A stretch of DNA of 64,000 bases, taken from assembly GCA_964501655.1 (NCBI GenBank), contig CAZCTN010000008.1, positions 48,462-112,461 of the forward strand. The letters run 5' to 3'. This stretch comes from JAAYJK01 sp964501655 (GTDB lineage Bacteria; Bacillota; Syntrophomonadia; Syntrophomonadales; Syntrophomonadaceae). Below the pieces are notes generated by a model that saw only the letters and a list, made by a program, of their open reading frames with translations, did no database searches and had not been told where the DNA came from. The position numbers and the translations under genes were made by a program. This document shows, in pieces, positions 33,832-42,876 of this stretch. Numbering within the stretch: the stretch's first letter is position 1; each line of letters starts with the position of its first letter.

Positions 33832-36330
33832 ATGAAAAAAATGCTAAAAAATTTTCTTAAGAATATTTTGGATGACAATGAAAAGGAAGTTAAACGCTAT
33901 CGAAAGCGGGTAGAGTCCATCAATGGGCTGGAAGCCGATTATCAAAACTTGCGGGAGGAAGAATTTCCCAATAAAACCGAGGAATTCAAGCAAAGGTTAA
34001 AGAATGGAGAGACATTAAACGATATATTACCAGAGGCCTTCGCTCTGGTCCGGGAGGCTTCGAGGCGAACCCTGGGGATGAGGCATTTCGATGTACAGCT
34101 GATAGGCGGAATGGTTCTGCACGATGGGCGTATAGCGGAAATGAAGACCGGGGAGGGCAAAACCCTGGTGGCCACCCTGCCGGCATATTTAAATGCCCTG
34201 GATGGCAAAGGGGTTCATATCGTTACCGTTAATGACTATCTGGCTGGTCGGGACCGGGATTGGATGAAGCCCATCTATGAATATTGCGGTTTAGCTGTGG
34301 GACTTATCGTTCATGGCATGACCGGGGCTGAAAAAAGGGAAAATTATGGCTGTGATATAACCTACGGAACCAATAATGAATATGGATTTGATTATCTGCG
34401 GGATAACATGGCGGTCAGCCGTGAAAGCCAGGTTCAGGGGCCATTGCATTATGCCATTATAGACGAAGTTGACTCGATATTGATTGACGAAGCTCGCACC
34501 CCCTTGATTATATCCGGAGAGGGTGACAAGCCAACCAGTCTATATTATCAAATAGCTAAATTCATCCCTCGCCTAAAGGCCGAGGACGACTATATGGTGG
34601 ATGAGAAGGCTCATTTGGCAACCCTGACCGAGGACGGGGTGAAAAAGGTGGAACAGTATTTCCATATCGAGAACCTGTCGGAAAATATGGAACTGGCCCA
34701 TCACGTTAACCAGGGACTTAAAGCCCATACCCTGATGAAAAGGGATCGGGATTATGTAGTAAAAGATGATCAGGTCATAATAGTAGACGAGTTCACCGGC
34801 AGGTTAATGTTTGGCCGCAGATACAGCGACGGTTTGCATCAGGCCATAGAAGCCAAGGAAGGGGTTAAGATAGAAAAAGAATCTCAGACTCTGGCTACCA
34901 TTACCTTCCAGAACTATTTTCGTATGTACGATAAACTGGCAGGTATGACCGGTACGGCTGAAACCGAAGAAGCAGAATTCAAGAAAATCTATAACATGGA
35001 TGTGGTGGTTATACCCACCCACCAGTCAATGATCCGGGAAGATCAGGCGGATATCATCTATCGCACTGAAATGGGAAAATTCCAGGCGGTAGTCAATGAT
35101 ATAGCCGAGAGGTACAGGAACCAGCAGCCGGTACTGGTAGGAACCATCTCCATAGAGAAATCCGAGTTACTGAGCAGCATGCTGGGCAAAAGAGGGGTGC
35201 CTCACCAGGTACTGAATGCCAAATATCATGAAAAAGAGGCTCAGATCATTGCCCAGGCCGGGCAGAGGGGCATGGTTACCATAGCTACCAATATGGCCGG
35301 CCGCGGAACTGATATAGTACTGGGAGAAGGAGTCAAAGACCTGGGGGGGCTGTATGTTCTAGGAACGGAACGCCACGAGTCCAGACGAATAGACAACCAG
35401 CTTCGGGGCCGATCAGGAAGGCAGGGAGACAGAGGGGAATCCAGGTTCTATGTATCTCTGGAAGATGATTTGATGAGGCTGTTTGGCGCAGGCACTATTG
35501 AAGGGGTCATGGATCGCCTGGGCATGGATGATGACATGCCTATAGAGAACAACATAGTCAGTCGGGGTATTGAGAATGCCCAGAAGAAAGTGGAGAACCG
35601 CAACTTCAGCATCCGCAAAAACGTACTGGAATACGATGATGTTATTAACCAGCAGCGGGGAGTCATCTACGGTGAACGCCATAAGGTTCTGCTGGGGGAA
35701 GATCTGCAGGAAACTGCAAGAGGCATGATCGACGATGTGGTAGATGCGGTAGTTGATAATTTTGCCGGTGAAGCCAAATACTCCGATGACTGGGATCTGC
35801 CCGGCATGATGACTTATATAGAACAAGCCCTGATTCCGGAGCCTGACTTTGACAGACAGGACTTGCTGGGACTGACCGCCTCGGAAGCTAAAGAATTTCT
35901 GGCTGAACGCACTCATTCCTTATACCAGGCCCGGGAACAGGAAATGGGTTCAGAGGTGATGAGGCAGCTGGAAAAGGCCTTGTTGCTGAGGATTATCGAT
36001 CAGAAGTGGATGGACCATATAGATGCCATGGATCAGCTCAGAAACGGGATATCTCTTAGAGCCTACGGGCAAAAAGACCCCTTGATAGAGTACAAGTTCG
36101 AAGCCTACGAGGCTTTCCAGTCCATGGTATACAGCATCAAGGAAGACGTGGTTCGTTATATATTAAGGCTTAAAGTGGTGCAGAATCCGGAAGAAAGGAA
36201 GATATCCACCAGCCACAGTGAAGATACGATTAAAAAGCCGGTGCGCAGAGATAAGAAGGTAGGACGAAATGAACCTTGTCCCTGCGGCAGCGGGAAAAAA
36301 TACAAACATTGTTGTGGAAAAGGAGATTAA
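33832..36330 (+). CDS. secA: Preprotein translocase ATPase SecA
   Basis: An 832-aa motor that drives unfolded precursors through SecYEG. Visible are the Walker A region MKTGEGKTLVATLPAYL, the DEAD-like box IIDEVDSILIDEARTPL, the helicase motif TNMAGRGTDIVLGEGV, GQRGMVTIATN and LRGRSGRQGDRGES. The C-terminal zinc SEC-C motif (CPCGSGKKYKHCC) binds SecB or lipids in relatives. Length is typical. The last codons contain the ribosome site of motA, which starts 4 nt after the stop. Confidence 0.98.
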   Translation: MKKMLKNFLKNILDDNEKEVKRYRKRVESINGLEADYQNLREEEFPNKTEEFKQRLKNGETLNDILPEAFALVREASRRTLGMRHFDVQLIGGMVLHDGRIAEMKTGEGKTLVATLPAYLNALDGKGVHIVTVNDYLAGRDRDWMKPIYEYCGLAVGLIVHGMTGAEKRENYGCDITYGTNNEYGFDYLRDNMAVSRESQVQGPLHYAIIDEVDSILIDEARTPLIISGEGDKPTSLYYQIAKFIPRLKAEDDYMVDEKAHLATLTEDGVKKVEQYFHIENLSENMELAHHVNQGLKAHTLMKRDRDYVVKDDQVIIVDEFTGRLMFGRRYSDGLHQAIEAKEGVKIEKESQTLATITFQNYFRMYDKLAGMTGTAETEEAEFKKIYNMDVVVIPTHQSMIREDQADIIYRTEMGKFQAVVNDIAERYRNQQPVLVGTISIEKSELLSSMLGKRGVPHQVLNAKYHEKEAQIIAQAGQRGMVTIATNMAGRGTDIVLGEGVKDLGGLYVLGTERHESRRIDNQLRGRSGRQGDRGESRFYVSLEDDLMRLFGAGTIEGVMDRLGMDDDMPIENNIVSRGIENAQKKVENRNFSIRKNVLEYDDVINQQRGVIYGERHKVLLGEDLQETARGMIDDVVDAVVDNFAGEAKYSDDWDLPGMMTYIEQALIPEPDFDRQDLLGLTASEAKEFLAERTHSLYQAREQEMGSEVMRQLEKALLLRIIDQKWMDHIDAMDQLRNGISLRAYGQKDPLIEYKFEAYEAFQSMVYSIKEDVVRYILRLKVVQNPEERKISTSHSEDTIKKPVRRDKKVGRNEPCPCGSGKKYKHCCGKGD

Positions 36331-36333
36331 CTT

Positions 36334-37122
36334 ATGGACATAGCGACTCTGATAGGACTATTGATAGGCTTTGGCGGTCTGGTAGGCGGATTCCTCCTGG
36401 AGGGAGGACACGCGGGTATGTTGTGGGTGCATACTGCCTTTATTATCGTTATGGGCGGTACTATTGGAGCCACTATAATCAGTTTTACCATGGATGAGTT
36501 AAAGGCTATGGGCCATTTTTTCAAACAGGTTTTTTCTGATCAGAAGATTAACTATGCTGAAGTACTGGAGATACTGGTGGAGACGGCCGATAAGGCCAGG
36601 CGCGAAGGCTTGCTGAGCCTGGAAAGCCAGCTGTCCTCTATTAATAATGATTTCCTGGCTCGCGGGCTGCAGTTGGTAATCGACGGAACTGACCCTGACT
36701 TGACCCGAACCATGCTGGAAATGGATATCGAAGCCCATGAGAAAAGTCAGGGCATCGGCCATGCGGTCTTTGTCACTGCCGGCGGCTATGCACCTACCAT
36801 GGGTATCATTGGAACAGTTATGGGGCTGGTGCATGTTTTGAGCAACATGTCCGAGCCGGATGAGCTGGCCGGTGCTATTGCGGTAGCGTTCCTGGCCACC
36901 CTCTATGGTGTTTCCAGTGCCAATGTGTTGTGGCTGCCCTTTGCTACCAAGTGCAAAATAAAAGCCGAGAAAGAAGTATTATTAATGGAACTCGTTCTGG
37001 AAGGGGTCCTTTCCATACAGGCCGGTGAGAATCCACGGGTAATAAGAGAAAAATTGCTAACCTTTGTGCCGGCTGATTCGAAGAAAAAAGCGCAGCAGCA
37101 GTCAGCAGAAATGGAGATGTAA
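36334..37122 (+). CDS. motA: Flagellar motor stator protein MotA
   Basis: A 262-aa ion channel subunit with four membrane segments (GLLIGFGGLVGGFLLEGG, VHTAFIIVMGGTIGATIISF, YAPTMGIIGTVMGLVHVL, AIAVAFLATLYGVSSANVL). The cytoplasmic loop carries the charged residues that touch FliG. ATG 36334 has its Shine-Dalgarno AAAAGGAG (36317-36324) within the end of secA, so motA translation is probably coupled to secA. Pairing with motB 3 nt later completes the stator. Confidence 0.96.
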   Translation: MDIATLIGLLIGFGGLVGGFLLEGGHAGMLWVHTAFIIVMGGTIGATIISFTMDELKAMGHFFKQVFSDQKINYAEVLEILVETADKARREGLLSLESQLSSINNDFLARGLQLVIDGTDPDLTRTMLEMDIEAHEKSQGIGHAVFVTAGGYAPTMGIIGTVMGLVHVLSNMSEPDELAGAIAVAFLATLYGVSSANVLWLPFATKCKIKAEKEVLLMELVLEGVLSIQAGENPRVIREKLLTFVPADSKKKAQQQSAEMEM

Positions 37123-37125
37123 GAC

Positions 37126-37938
37126 ATGAGTCGTTCCCGCCGAAAGAAAAAAGCCGCCGAGGAAGAAAGCGGAGGCCAGGAGAGATGGCTGGTAACCTAT
37201 GCGGATTTGATCACCCTGTTGATGGTGTTCTTTGTCCTGATGTATTCCATGAGTCAGGTGGATATCGCCAAATACTCGGCCCTGGCCAATTCCCTTAGTC
37301 TGGTTCTTACCGGGCAATCCATGAGCATGCTGGAAGCGCCGGGACCGTCCATGGCCGAAGGTTTATCCAGCGCTGAGCAGGAATATCAGGCCCAGGCCAA
37401 TCAGAAACAGATGGAAGAGATCGAGGCTATAGTAACCAAATTTGTTGAAACCCGGGATGAGCAGATAAGCAGTGGTGAATCCGGTGATTCTCGGACTACC
37501 CGCTTGAGTGAGCAGATAATAATATATGAACAGGAACGGGGCCTGGTCATTAGCTTCAAGGACGCCCTGCTGTTTCGCAGCGGGTCTGCCGAGCTGACTC
37601 CCACTGCCCGGGAGATTATTAAAGAAGTGGGCCAGCCCCTGGTGGGAATACCCAATTATATCCGGGTGGAAGGACACACCGACGACCTGCCTATCAACAC
37701 CAGTCAATTTCCTTCCAACTGGGAATTATCGGTTATGAGAGCCACCAATGTAGTGCATGTTCTAAGTGAAGCCAGCGGAATTTCAGCTGATCGTCTGGCT
37801 GCTATCGGTTACGGACAAAACCGGCCTCTGGTGCGCAATGATTCCGAGCAGCACCGGGCTATGAACCGCAGGGTGGATCTGGTCATACTGAAACAAAAAT
37901 ATGACTATTTCGAACCCCCTGGTATCCACGCCAACTAG
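37126..37938 (+). CDS. motB: Flagellar motor stator protein MotB
   Basis: A 270-aa stator anchor. The single membrane helix after the basic N-terminus (WLVTYADLITLLMVFFVLMY) contains the essential ion-binding aspartate. The C-terminal OmpA-type peptidoglycan-binding domain has IRVEGHTDDLPI and LSVMRATNVVHVL, then NRRVDLVIL. Whether protons or sodium drive the motor cannot be judged here. Confidence 0.96.
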   Translation: MSRSRRKKKAAEEESGGQERWLVTYADLITLLMVFFVLMYSMSQVDIAKYSALANSLSLVLTGQSMSMLEAPGPSMAEGLSSAEQEYQAQANQKQMEEIEAIVTKFVETRDEQISSGESGDSRTTRLSEQIIIYEQERGLVISFKDALLFRSGSAELTPTAREIIKEVGQPLVGIPNYIRVEGHTDDLPINTSQFPSNWELSVMRATNVVHVLSEASGISADRLAAIGYGQNRPLVRNDSEQHRAMNRRVDLVILKQKYDYFEPPGIHAN

Positions 37939-38275
37939 TTCCCCCTGAACCAGCCGGGTTTACTCATCTCTCGCTGCTTCAAATTATGTCCGACAAAAAA
38001 ACGTGGTGCTTGAAGAATGCGTTCATGCTGCCCGCCCCGACCGGTTATCGTCTGCACAGGATGTTGTGCTGGACGATAACTAGTATGCAATAGTAATAGT
38101 TAAGATTTTCCTTAGGCGGAAGTTGATATTCGAAGAAATTTGACAAAAATATCAGCGGATGCTAACTTAATACAGTGGAGATAACTCCCGTATATTTAAC
38201 TGCATTCCGACCATAATTCATGATAGATTTATTAATAATAGACAAGCTGTAAAAAGCAGATAGGAGGAGATGGTT
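37939..38275. other. Intergenic stretch before prfB
   Basis: About 335 bases without a gene. A possible SigA promoter is described at 38140-38168. I see no clear terminator after motB. Confidence 0.4.
38140..38168 (+). promoter_or_regulatory. Possible promoter of prfB
   Basis: TTGACA (38140-38145), 17-nt spacer, TAACTT (38163-38168). The -35 is perfect, the -10 poor. It lies about 105 nt upstream of the start. Confidence 0.4.
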
Positions 38276-39377
38276 TTGATAGAAGATCCCCGGGGCCTTT
38301 GCTCCTACATGATAGGCCGTCTGCAAGAGATGAGGGCTTCTCTTTGACATTGACAGGAAAAAAGAGCAGATCGAAATATTGCAGGAGAAGACCATAAAAA
38401 CAGATTTCTGGGATGATAACCAGCAGGCTCAGTCCATACTAAAAGAAATAAGTGAACTGCAGGATATCGTTAATCAGCATCAGCAGATGTACCGCAGCAT
38501 TGAATACATCCAGGATATGCTGGAGATTGCCGAAGCAGAAAATGAAGAAGAATTAATCAGGGATACTATCCGGGAACTGAAGCAATTGCAGGAGAAATTT
38601 AGAGAATTTGAACTCCTGTTTTTATTTTCGGGTGAACATGACCACAGCAATGCCATCGTATCTCTGCATGCCGGTGCAGGAGGGACTGAAGCCCAGGATT
38701 GGGTGGAGATGCTGCTGCGGATGTATAGCCGTTGGTCCGAGTCATCGGGTTATAAGGTGCAGATTATGGATTTTCTGGCCGGAGATGAGGCGGGAGTAAA
38801 AAGTGTTACCCTGTTGGTCAGCGGTAATTATGCTTACGGCAAGCTGAAATGCGAACAGGGAGTACATCGTTTGATCAGGGTTTCCCCCTTTGATTCATCC
38901 GGGCGCCGACATACATCATTTGCCTCGCTGTCGGTAATGCCGGACATTGATGAAGAGGTAGAGGTTGATATTAATGCCGATGATCTGCGCATAGATACTT
39001 ACCGTTCCAGTGGGGCCGGGGGTCAGCATGTTAACAAGACTGATTCCGCGGTGCGTATCACCCATTTGCCCACGGGACTAGTAGTGCAGTGCCAGAATGA
39101 GAGATCCCAGATAGCCAATCGCATGGCGGCTATGAAAATTCTGACCGCCCGGCTGTATGAATTGAAACAGAAAGAAATGGAAAGCAACCTGGAAGATCTG
39201 AAGGGTGAACACAAAGAGATAGCCTGGGGCAGCCAGATCAGGACTTATACCCTGAATCCATTTAACCTGGTAAAAGATCATCGCACCGGTGTGGAAACTG
39301 GAAATGTACAGGCAGTCTTGGATGGAGAACTGGATGAATTTATCTATGCCGGTTTGAGCTGGAAGAACAAGAAGTAG
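38276..39377 (+). CDS. prfB: Peptide chain release factor 2, with programmed +1 frameshift
   Basis: RF2 ends translation at UGA and UAA. The gene is in two frames. A 23-codon first part starts at TTG 38276 (AGGAGG at 38262-38267; the in-frame ATG at 38270 is too close to it) and reaches CTT TGA at 38342-38347. A +1 shift on CTTTGAC continues as DIDRKKEQIEILQEK into the 343-residue main frame ending at 39377. The total is 366 aa, normal for RF2. The main frame has the catalytic SSGAGGQHVNKTDSAVR. The frameshift is the known autoregulatory device and not a mutation. Confidence 0.95.
38342..38348 (+). other. prfB +1 ribosomal frameshift site
   Basis: CTT-TGA-C, the conserved slippery leucine codon followed by an in-frame UGA stop. 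A purine-rich GATGAGGG stretch lies 6-13 nt upstream. Low RF2 lets the ribosome slip to GAC and make the full protein. Confidence 0.93.
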
Positions 39378-39389
39378 AGGGAGGATAAG

Positions 39390-40217
39390 GTGAAAGAAAT
39401 TAATGATCTGGCAGTGCGCCAGGTGGCAGAAAAGGCACTGATCATGAGAAGGCACATCGTTACCATGCTTTGTTCGGCCGGGTCAGGACATACCGGCGGC
39501 TCCTTAAGCGCCTCGGATATGGTGGCGAGTCTTTATTTCTGGGAAATGAATCTGGACCCGTCCAAGCCCGACTGGGAAGATAGAGATAGATTTGTTCTCA
39601 GCAAAGGTCATGCGGCTCCGGTGCTATACGCAGCCCTGGCTGAACGGGGCTTCTTTCCCGCCGATGAATTGATAAGTCTAAGAAAACTGGGCAGTCCTCT
39701 GCAGGGGCATCCGGACCGCAAGAAATTGCCTGGGGTGGAGGCATCCACCGGTTCGCTGGGGCAGGGCATTTCCTGGGCGGTTGGGATGGCTTTGGCTGGA
39801 AAAATCGATAAAAAGGACTACCGGGTCTATGCCATGGTAGGAGATGGGGAACTGGAAGAGGGAATGGTGTGGGAAGCCAGCATGGCGGCCGCTCATTATA
39901 AACTGGATAACCTGATGGTTTTTGTTGATTATAACGGACTGCAGATAGACGGCAAAATAACCGAGGTTATGTCTCCCGAACCTATCGCAGACAAATTTCG
40001 GGCTTTTGGCTGGGAAGTGCTGGAGATAGACGGTCACCATATTCCGGCCATCATGCAGGCCCTTAATAATGCCCGGCAGGTTAGGGGAAAACCAGTTGCC
40101 ATAGTAGCCCGGACCACCAAAGGCAAGGGTTGCTCTTTTATGGAACATAGAGTCGAATGGCATGGAACCGCTCCCAACCAGGAAGAAAGGGAGCGAGCCT
40201 TGGCAGAACTGGTTTAG
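39390..40217 (+). CDS. Transketolase, N-terminal (TPP-binding) subunit
   Basis: A 275-aa subunit of a split transketolase, transferring two-carbon units in the pentose phosphate pathway. Motifs include GSGHTGGSLSASD, LSKGHAAPVLYAAL and the thiamine pyrophosphate motif GDGELEEGMVWEAS..YNGLQIDG. Start is GTG 39390 with GGGAGG upstream. Heterodimeric transketolases are common in Clostridia. The partner subunit follows 40 nt later. Confidence 0.95.
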   Translation: MKEINDLAVRQVAEKALIMRRHIVTMLCSAGSGHTGGSLSASDMVASLYFWEMNLDPSKPDWEDRDRFVLSKGHAAPVLYAALAERGFFPADELISLRKLGSPLQGHPDRKKLPGVEASTGSLGQGISWAVGMALAGKIDKKDYRVYAMVGDGELEEGMVWEASMAAAHYKLDNLMVFVDYNGLQIDGKITEVMSPEPIADKFRAFGWEVLEIDGHHIPAIMQALNNARQVRGKPVAIVARTTKGKGCSFMEHRVEWHGTAPNQEERERALAELV

Positions 40218-40257
40218 ATTTAAACCGGGAAGAACCTTGGATAGGAGGAATTGTCCC

Positions 40258-41193
40258 TTGAAGAAGCAGGCAACCAGGGAAGCATACGGAAAGACTCTGG
40301 TAGAACTGGGAAAGCAGCACCAGGATATTGTGGTTTTGGATGCTGATCTCTCCAAATCCACCAAGACCGCAGAATTTGCGGGAGCATTTCCAGAAAGATT
40401 TATAAATGCCGGTATAGCAGAACAGAATCTGATGGGCATGTCCGCCGGTCTGGCAGCTGCCGGGAAAAAGGTATTTGCCAGCACCTTCGCTGTATTTGCT
40501 GCTGGCCGGGCTTTTGAACAGATCAGGAATTCCATCGCCTATGCCGGGTTGAATGTGAAAATATGTGCTACTCATGCCGGAATCACCGTGGGAGAAGATG
40601 GCGGATCTCATCAATCGGTGGAGGATATCGCCTTGATGCGCAGCATTCCTGGAATGACTGTGGTAGTACCGGCAGACGGTCCCAGTACCAGCCAGCTTTT
40701 GCGGCAGCTTTACCAGAGCAGCGGTCCGGCTTATTTTCGCCTGGGGCGGATGCCGGTATCCCAGGTTTACCCTGATGATGTTGAATTGCAGATAGGACGG
40801 GGAGTGGAACTGAAAACGGGAGCGGATGCCACTATAATTGCCTGTGGCATTATGGTGGATAAAGCCTTGCAGGCCGCGGAAGTGCTGTCCGGGGAGGGAA
40901 TATTGGTTTCGGTGGTGGATATGCACACTATCAAACCGCTGGACCAGGAACTGGTAATAAAGAAAGCCCGGGAAACCGGGGTCATATTGACTGCCGAAGA
41001 ACACAGCGTTATTGGAGGCCTGGGCAGCGCAGTCTGTGAAGCAGTAAGTGAGCATTGCCCGGTGCCGGTTTTGCGTATAGGCATCGATGATCAGTTCGGA
41101 CAATCAGGAAGTCCGGATGAGTTATTGCAACATTATGGACTAACTATAGATAAAATAGCGCAAAAAGTCCGCAATTTACTAAAAAATATATAA
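40258..41193 (+). CDS. Transketolase, C-terminal (pyrimidine-binding) subunit
   Basis: A 311-aa partner of the preceding subunit. It has the pyrimidine-binding region with FINAGIAEQNLMGMSAGLA and THAGITVGEDGGSHQSVEDI, then the C-terminal transketolase domain. Start is TTG 40258 with AGGAGG at 40243-40248. The open frame extends 32 codons upstream into the first subunit gene but has no ribosome site there. Confidence 0.94.
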   Translation: MKKQATREAYGKTLVELGKQHQDIVVLDADLSKSTKTAEFAGAFPERFINAGIAEQNLMGMSAGLAAAGKKVFASTFAVFAAGRAFEQIRNSIAYAGLNVKICATHAGITVGEDGGSHQSVEDIALMRSIPGMTVVVPADGPSTSQLLRQLYQSSGPAYFRLGRMPVSQVYPDDVELQIGRGVELKTGADATIIACGIMVDKALQAAEVLSGEGILVSVVDMHTIKPLDQELVIKKARETGVILTAEEHSVIGGLGSAVCEAVSEHCPVPVLRIGIDDQFGQSGSPDELLQHYGLTIDKIAQKVRNLLKNI

Positions 41194-41225
41194 AAATAAA
41201 AAAGGGATTTTATATATTTTTGTAG

Positions 41226-41251
41226 AACCACCTTTTTGAGGTGGTTTTTTT
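41226..41251 (+). terminator. Terminator between transketolase and ftsE
   Basis: Stem AACCACCT / AGGTGGTT with a TTTTG loop, followed by TTTTT. It ends 17 nt before the ftsE start. Confidence 0.85.
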
Positions 41252-41267
41252 ATTTGGAGGTTTATTC

Positions 41268-41957
41268 ATGCTAGTTCAGTTTTATAACGTCTCCAAAATA
41301 TATGCCAATGGAATAAAGGCGTTAGATGATATTTCATTAAAGATAAACGGGGGAGAATTCGTATTCCTCATGGGGCCCAGCGGGGCCGGCAAATCGACTA
41401 TGATTAAAATGCTGTATCGGGAGGAAGTGCCCAGCCGGGGTCAGATTTTTGTAGCCTCCCGCAGCCTGGTTCGCATGAAGAGGAAGGAGATCCCGGCCCT
41501 GCGCCGGAATATAGGAGTGGTTTTCCAGGACTTCAAGCTGCTGGAGAATAAGACGGTTTACGAGAACGTATCCTTTGCCATGGAGGTTGTTGGTGCTCAT
41601 CAGCGCGACATAAAAAGCCGGGCACTGGAAGTAATCCAAATGGTAGGACTTCAGGGCAAAGAACAATCCCTGCCCGGTGAGTTATCGGGAGGAGAACAGC
41701 AAAGGGTTGGAATTGCCCGGGCCTTGACCAATCGGCCTCTGTTGCTGATAGCCGATGAACCTACCGGCAACCTGGATATTAACACCGCTCAGGAAATTAT
41801 GGAACTCCTTTATGACATCAATCGTAAAGGTACTACGGTAATGATGGCTACTCATGCCTGGGAGCTAGTGAAAGCGGCTCATAAACGAGTTATTACCCTG
41901 GACGGAGGCAAGATTGCTTCAGATATTACCCCGGGAGATTTGAAATTATGCCATTAA
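41268..41957 (+). CDS. ftsE: Cell division ATP-binding protein FtsE
   Basis: A 229-aa ABC ATPase that with FtsX controls septal peptidoglycan hydrolysis. Walker A GPSGAGKST, signature LSGGEQQRVGIARAL and Walker B LLIADEPTGNLD are present. ATG 41268 with GGAGG at 41256-41260 is preferred to the ATG nine codons upstream, which overlaps the terminator. It overlaps ftsX by 10 nt. Confidence 0.96.
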   Translation: MLVQFYNVSKIYANGIKALDDISLKINGGEFVFLMGPSGAGKSTMIKMLYREEVPSRGQIFVASRSLVRMKRKEIPALRRNIGVVFQDFKLLENKTVYENVSFAMEVVGAHQRDIKSRALEVIQMVGLQGKEQSLPGELSGGEQQRVGIARALTNRPLLLIADEPTGNLDINTAQEIMELLYDINRKGTTVMMATHAWELVKAAHKRVITLDGGKIASDITPGDLKLCH

Positions 41958-42832
41958 GGAATTTAGCCTATTTTTTTCGCGAAGCGTTCAAATCCATAGC
42001 CCGGAATCATCTGCTCAGTATTGCTACCGTAAGTACGATTGCCATGTGTATTCTTATTCTGGGCATGTCGGTATTGATAACCCTGAATACCAGTACTTTC
42101 CTGGCCGGCCTGGAATCAGACGTGGAGATTATGGCCTATCTGGATCAGGAGCTGGATGATGCAGGGATTAAAAAGGTACAGGAGAAGATGGAAGGGCTGT
42201 CAGGAATAGAAAGCATTACCTTTGTATCCCGGGAGCAGGCCCTGCAGAAAATGCAGAAAACCCTGGGCAAGCAAAACTATGATCTGGAGAGCACCCTGGG
42301 CAAGAACCCTCTGCCCAACTCATTCGAGGTCAAGGCAGTTGATCCTCATGATGTGCCGGAGCTGGCGCTTCAGATTGAGAAAATCAACGGGGTATACAAG
42401 GTAAACTACGGCCAGGGAGTAGTGGAACAGCTGTTTTCCACCGCTCGCTGGGTAAGGGTGGTCAGTTTGCTGTTTATAGTACTGCTGGCATTGGGAGCCG
42501 TTTTTCTCATAGCTACTACCATCCGCCTGGCGATCTTCGCCCGGAGAAAAGAGATTTACCTGATGAAGCTGATAGGTTCCACCGACTGGTTTATACGCTG
42601 GCCCTTCTTTATTGAAGGAATCGGGCTGGGGGCCCTGGGTTCCCTGTTATCCATCATCATACTGGCCGTTGCTTATGGTTCGCTGTTGAACAAGGTAGAT
42701 ACGGTATTGTTTATGCCTTTGGTCAGCGGTCAGGATATTTTGATTAATTTGTATCTGTCTCTTTTCGCAGCGGGAGCAGTACTGGGCATAATCGGCACCG
42801 GAATTTCCATCAACCGCTTTTTGGATGTTTAA
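41948..42832 (+). CDS. ftsX: Cell division membrane protein FtsX
   Basis: A 294-aa permease-like partner of FtsE. It has an N-terminal membrane helix (residues 22-44). The extracellular domain of about 130 residues (GIESITFVSREQALQKM, NPLPNSFEVKAVDPHDVPEL) is the part that contacts the wall hydrolase. Three C-terminal membrane helices follow. The conserved cytoplasmic RRKEIYLMKLIGSTDWFIRWPF loop (in part) is typical. Confidence 0.96.
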   Translation: MPLRNLAYFFREAFKSIARNHLLSIATVSTIAMCILILGMSVLITLNTSTFLAGLESDVEIMAYLDQELDDAGIKKVQEKMEGLSGIESITFVSREQALQKMQKTLGKQNYDLESTLGKNPLPNSFEVKAVDPHDVPELALQIEKINGVYKVNYGQGVVEQLFSTARWVRVVSLLFIVLLALGAVFLIATTIRLAIFARRKEIYLMKLIGSTDWFIRWPFFIEGIGLGALGSLLSIIILAVAYGSLLNKVDTVLFMPLVSGQDILINLYLSLFAAGAVLGIIGTGISINRFLDV

Positions 42833-42876
42833 AGCGGTTTTCCGGGGGGCCATGGGAAAGAAAAAGGAGTGATAGT

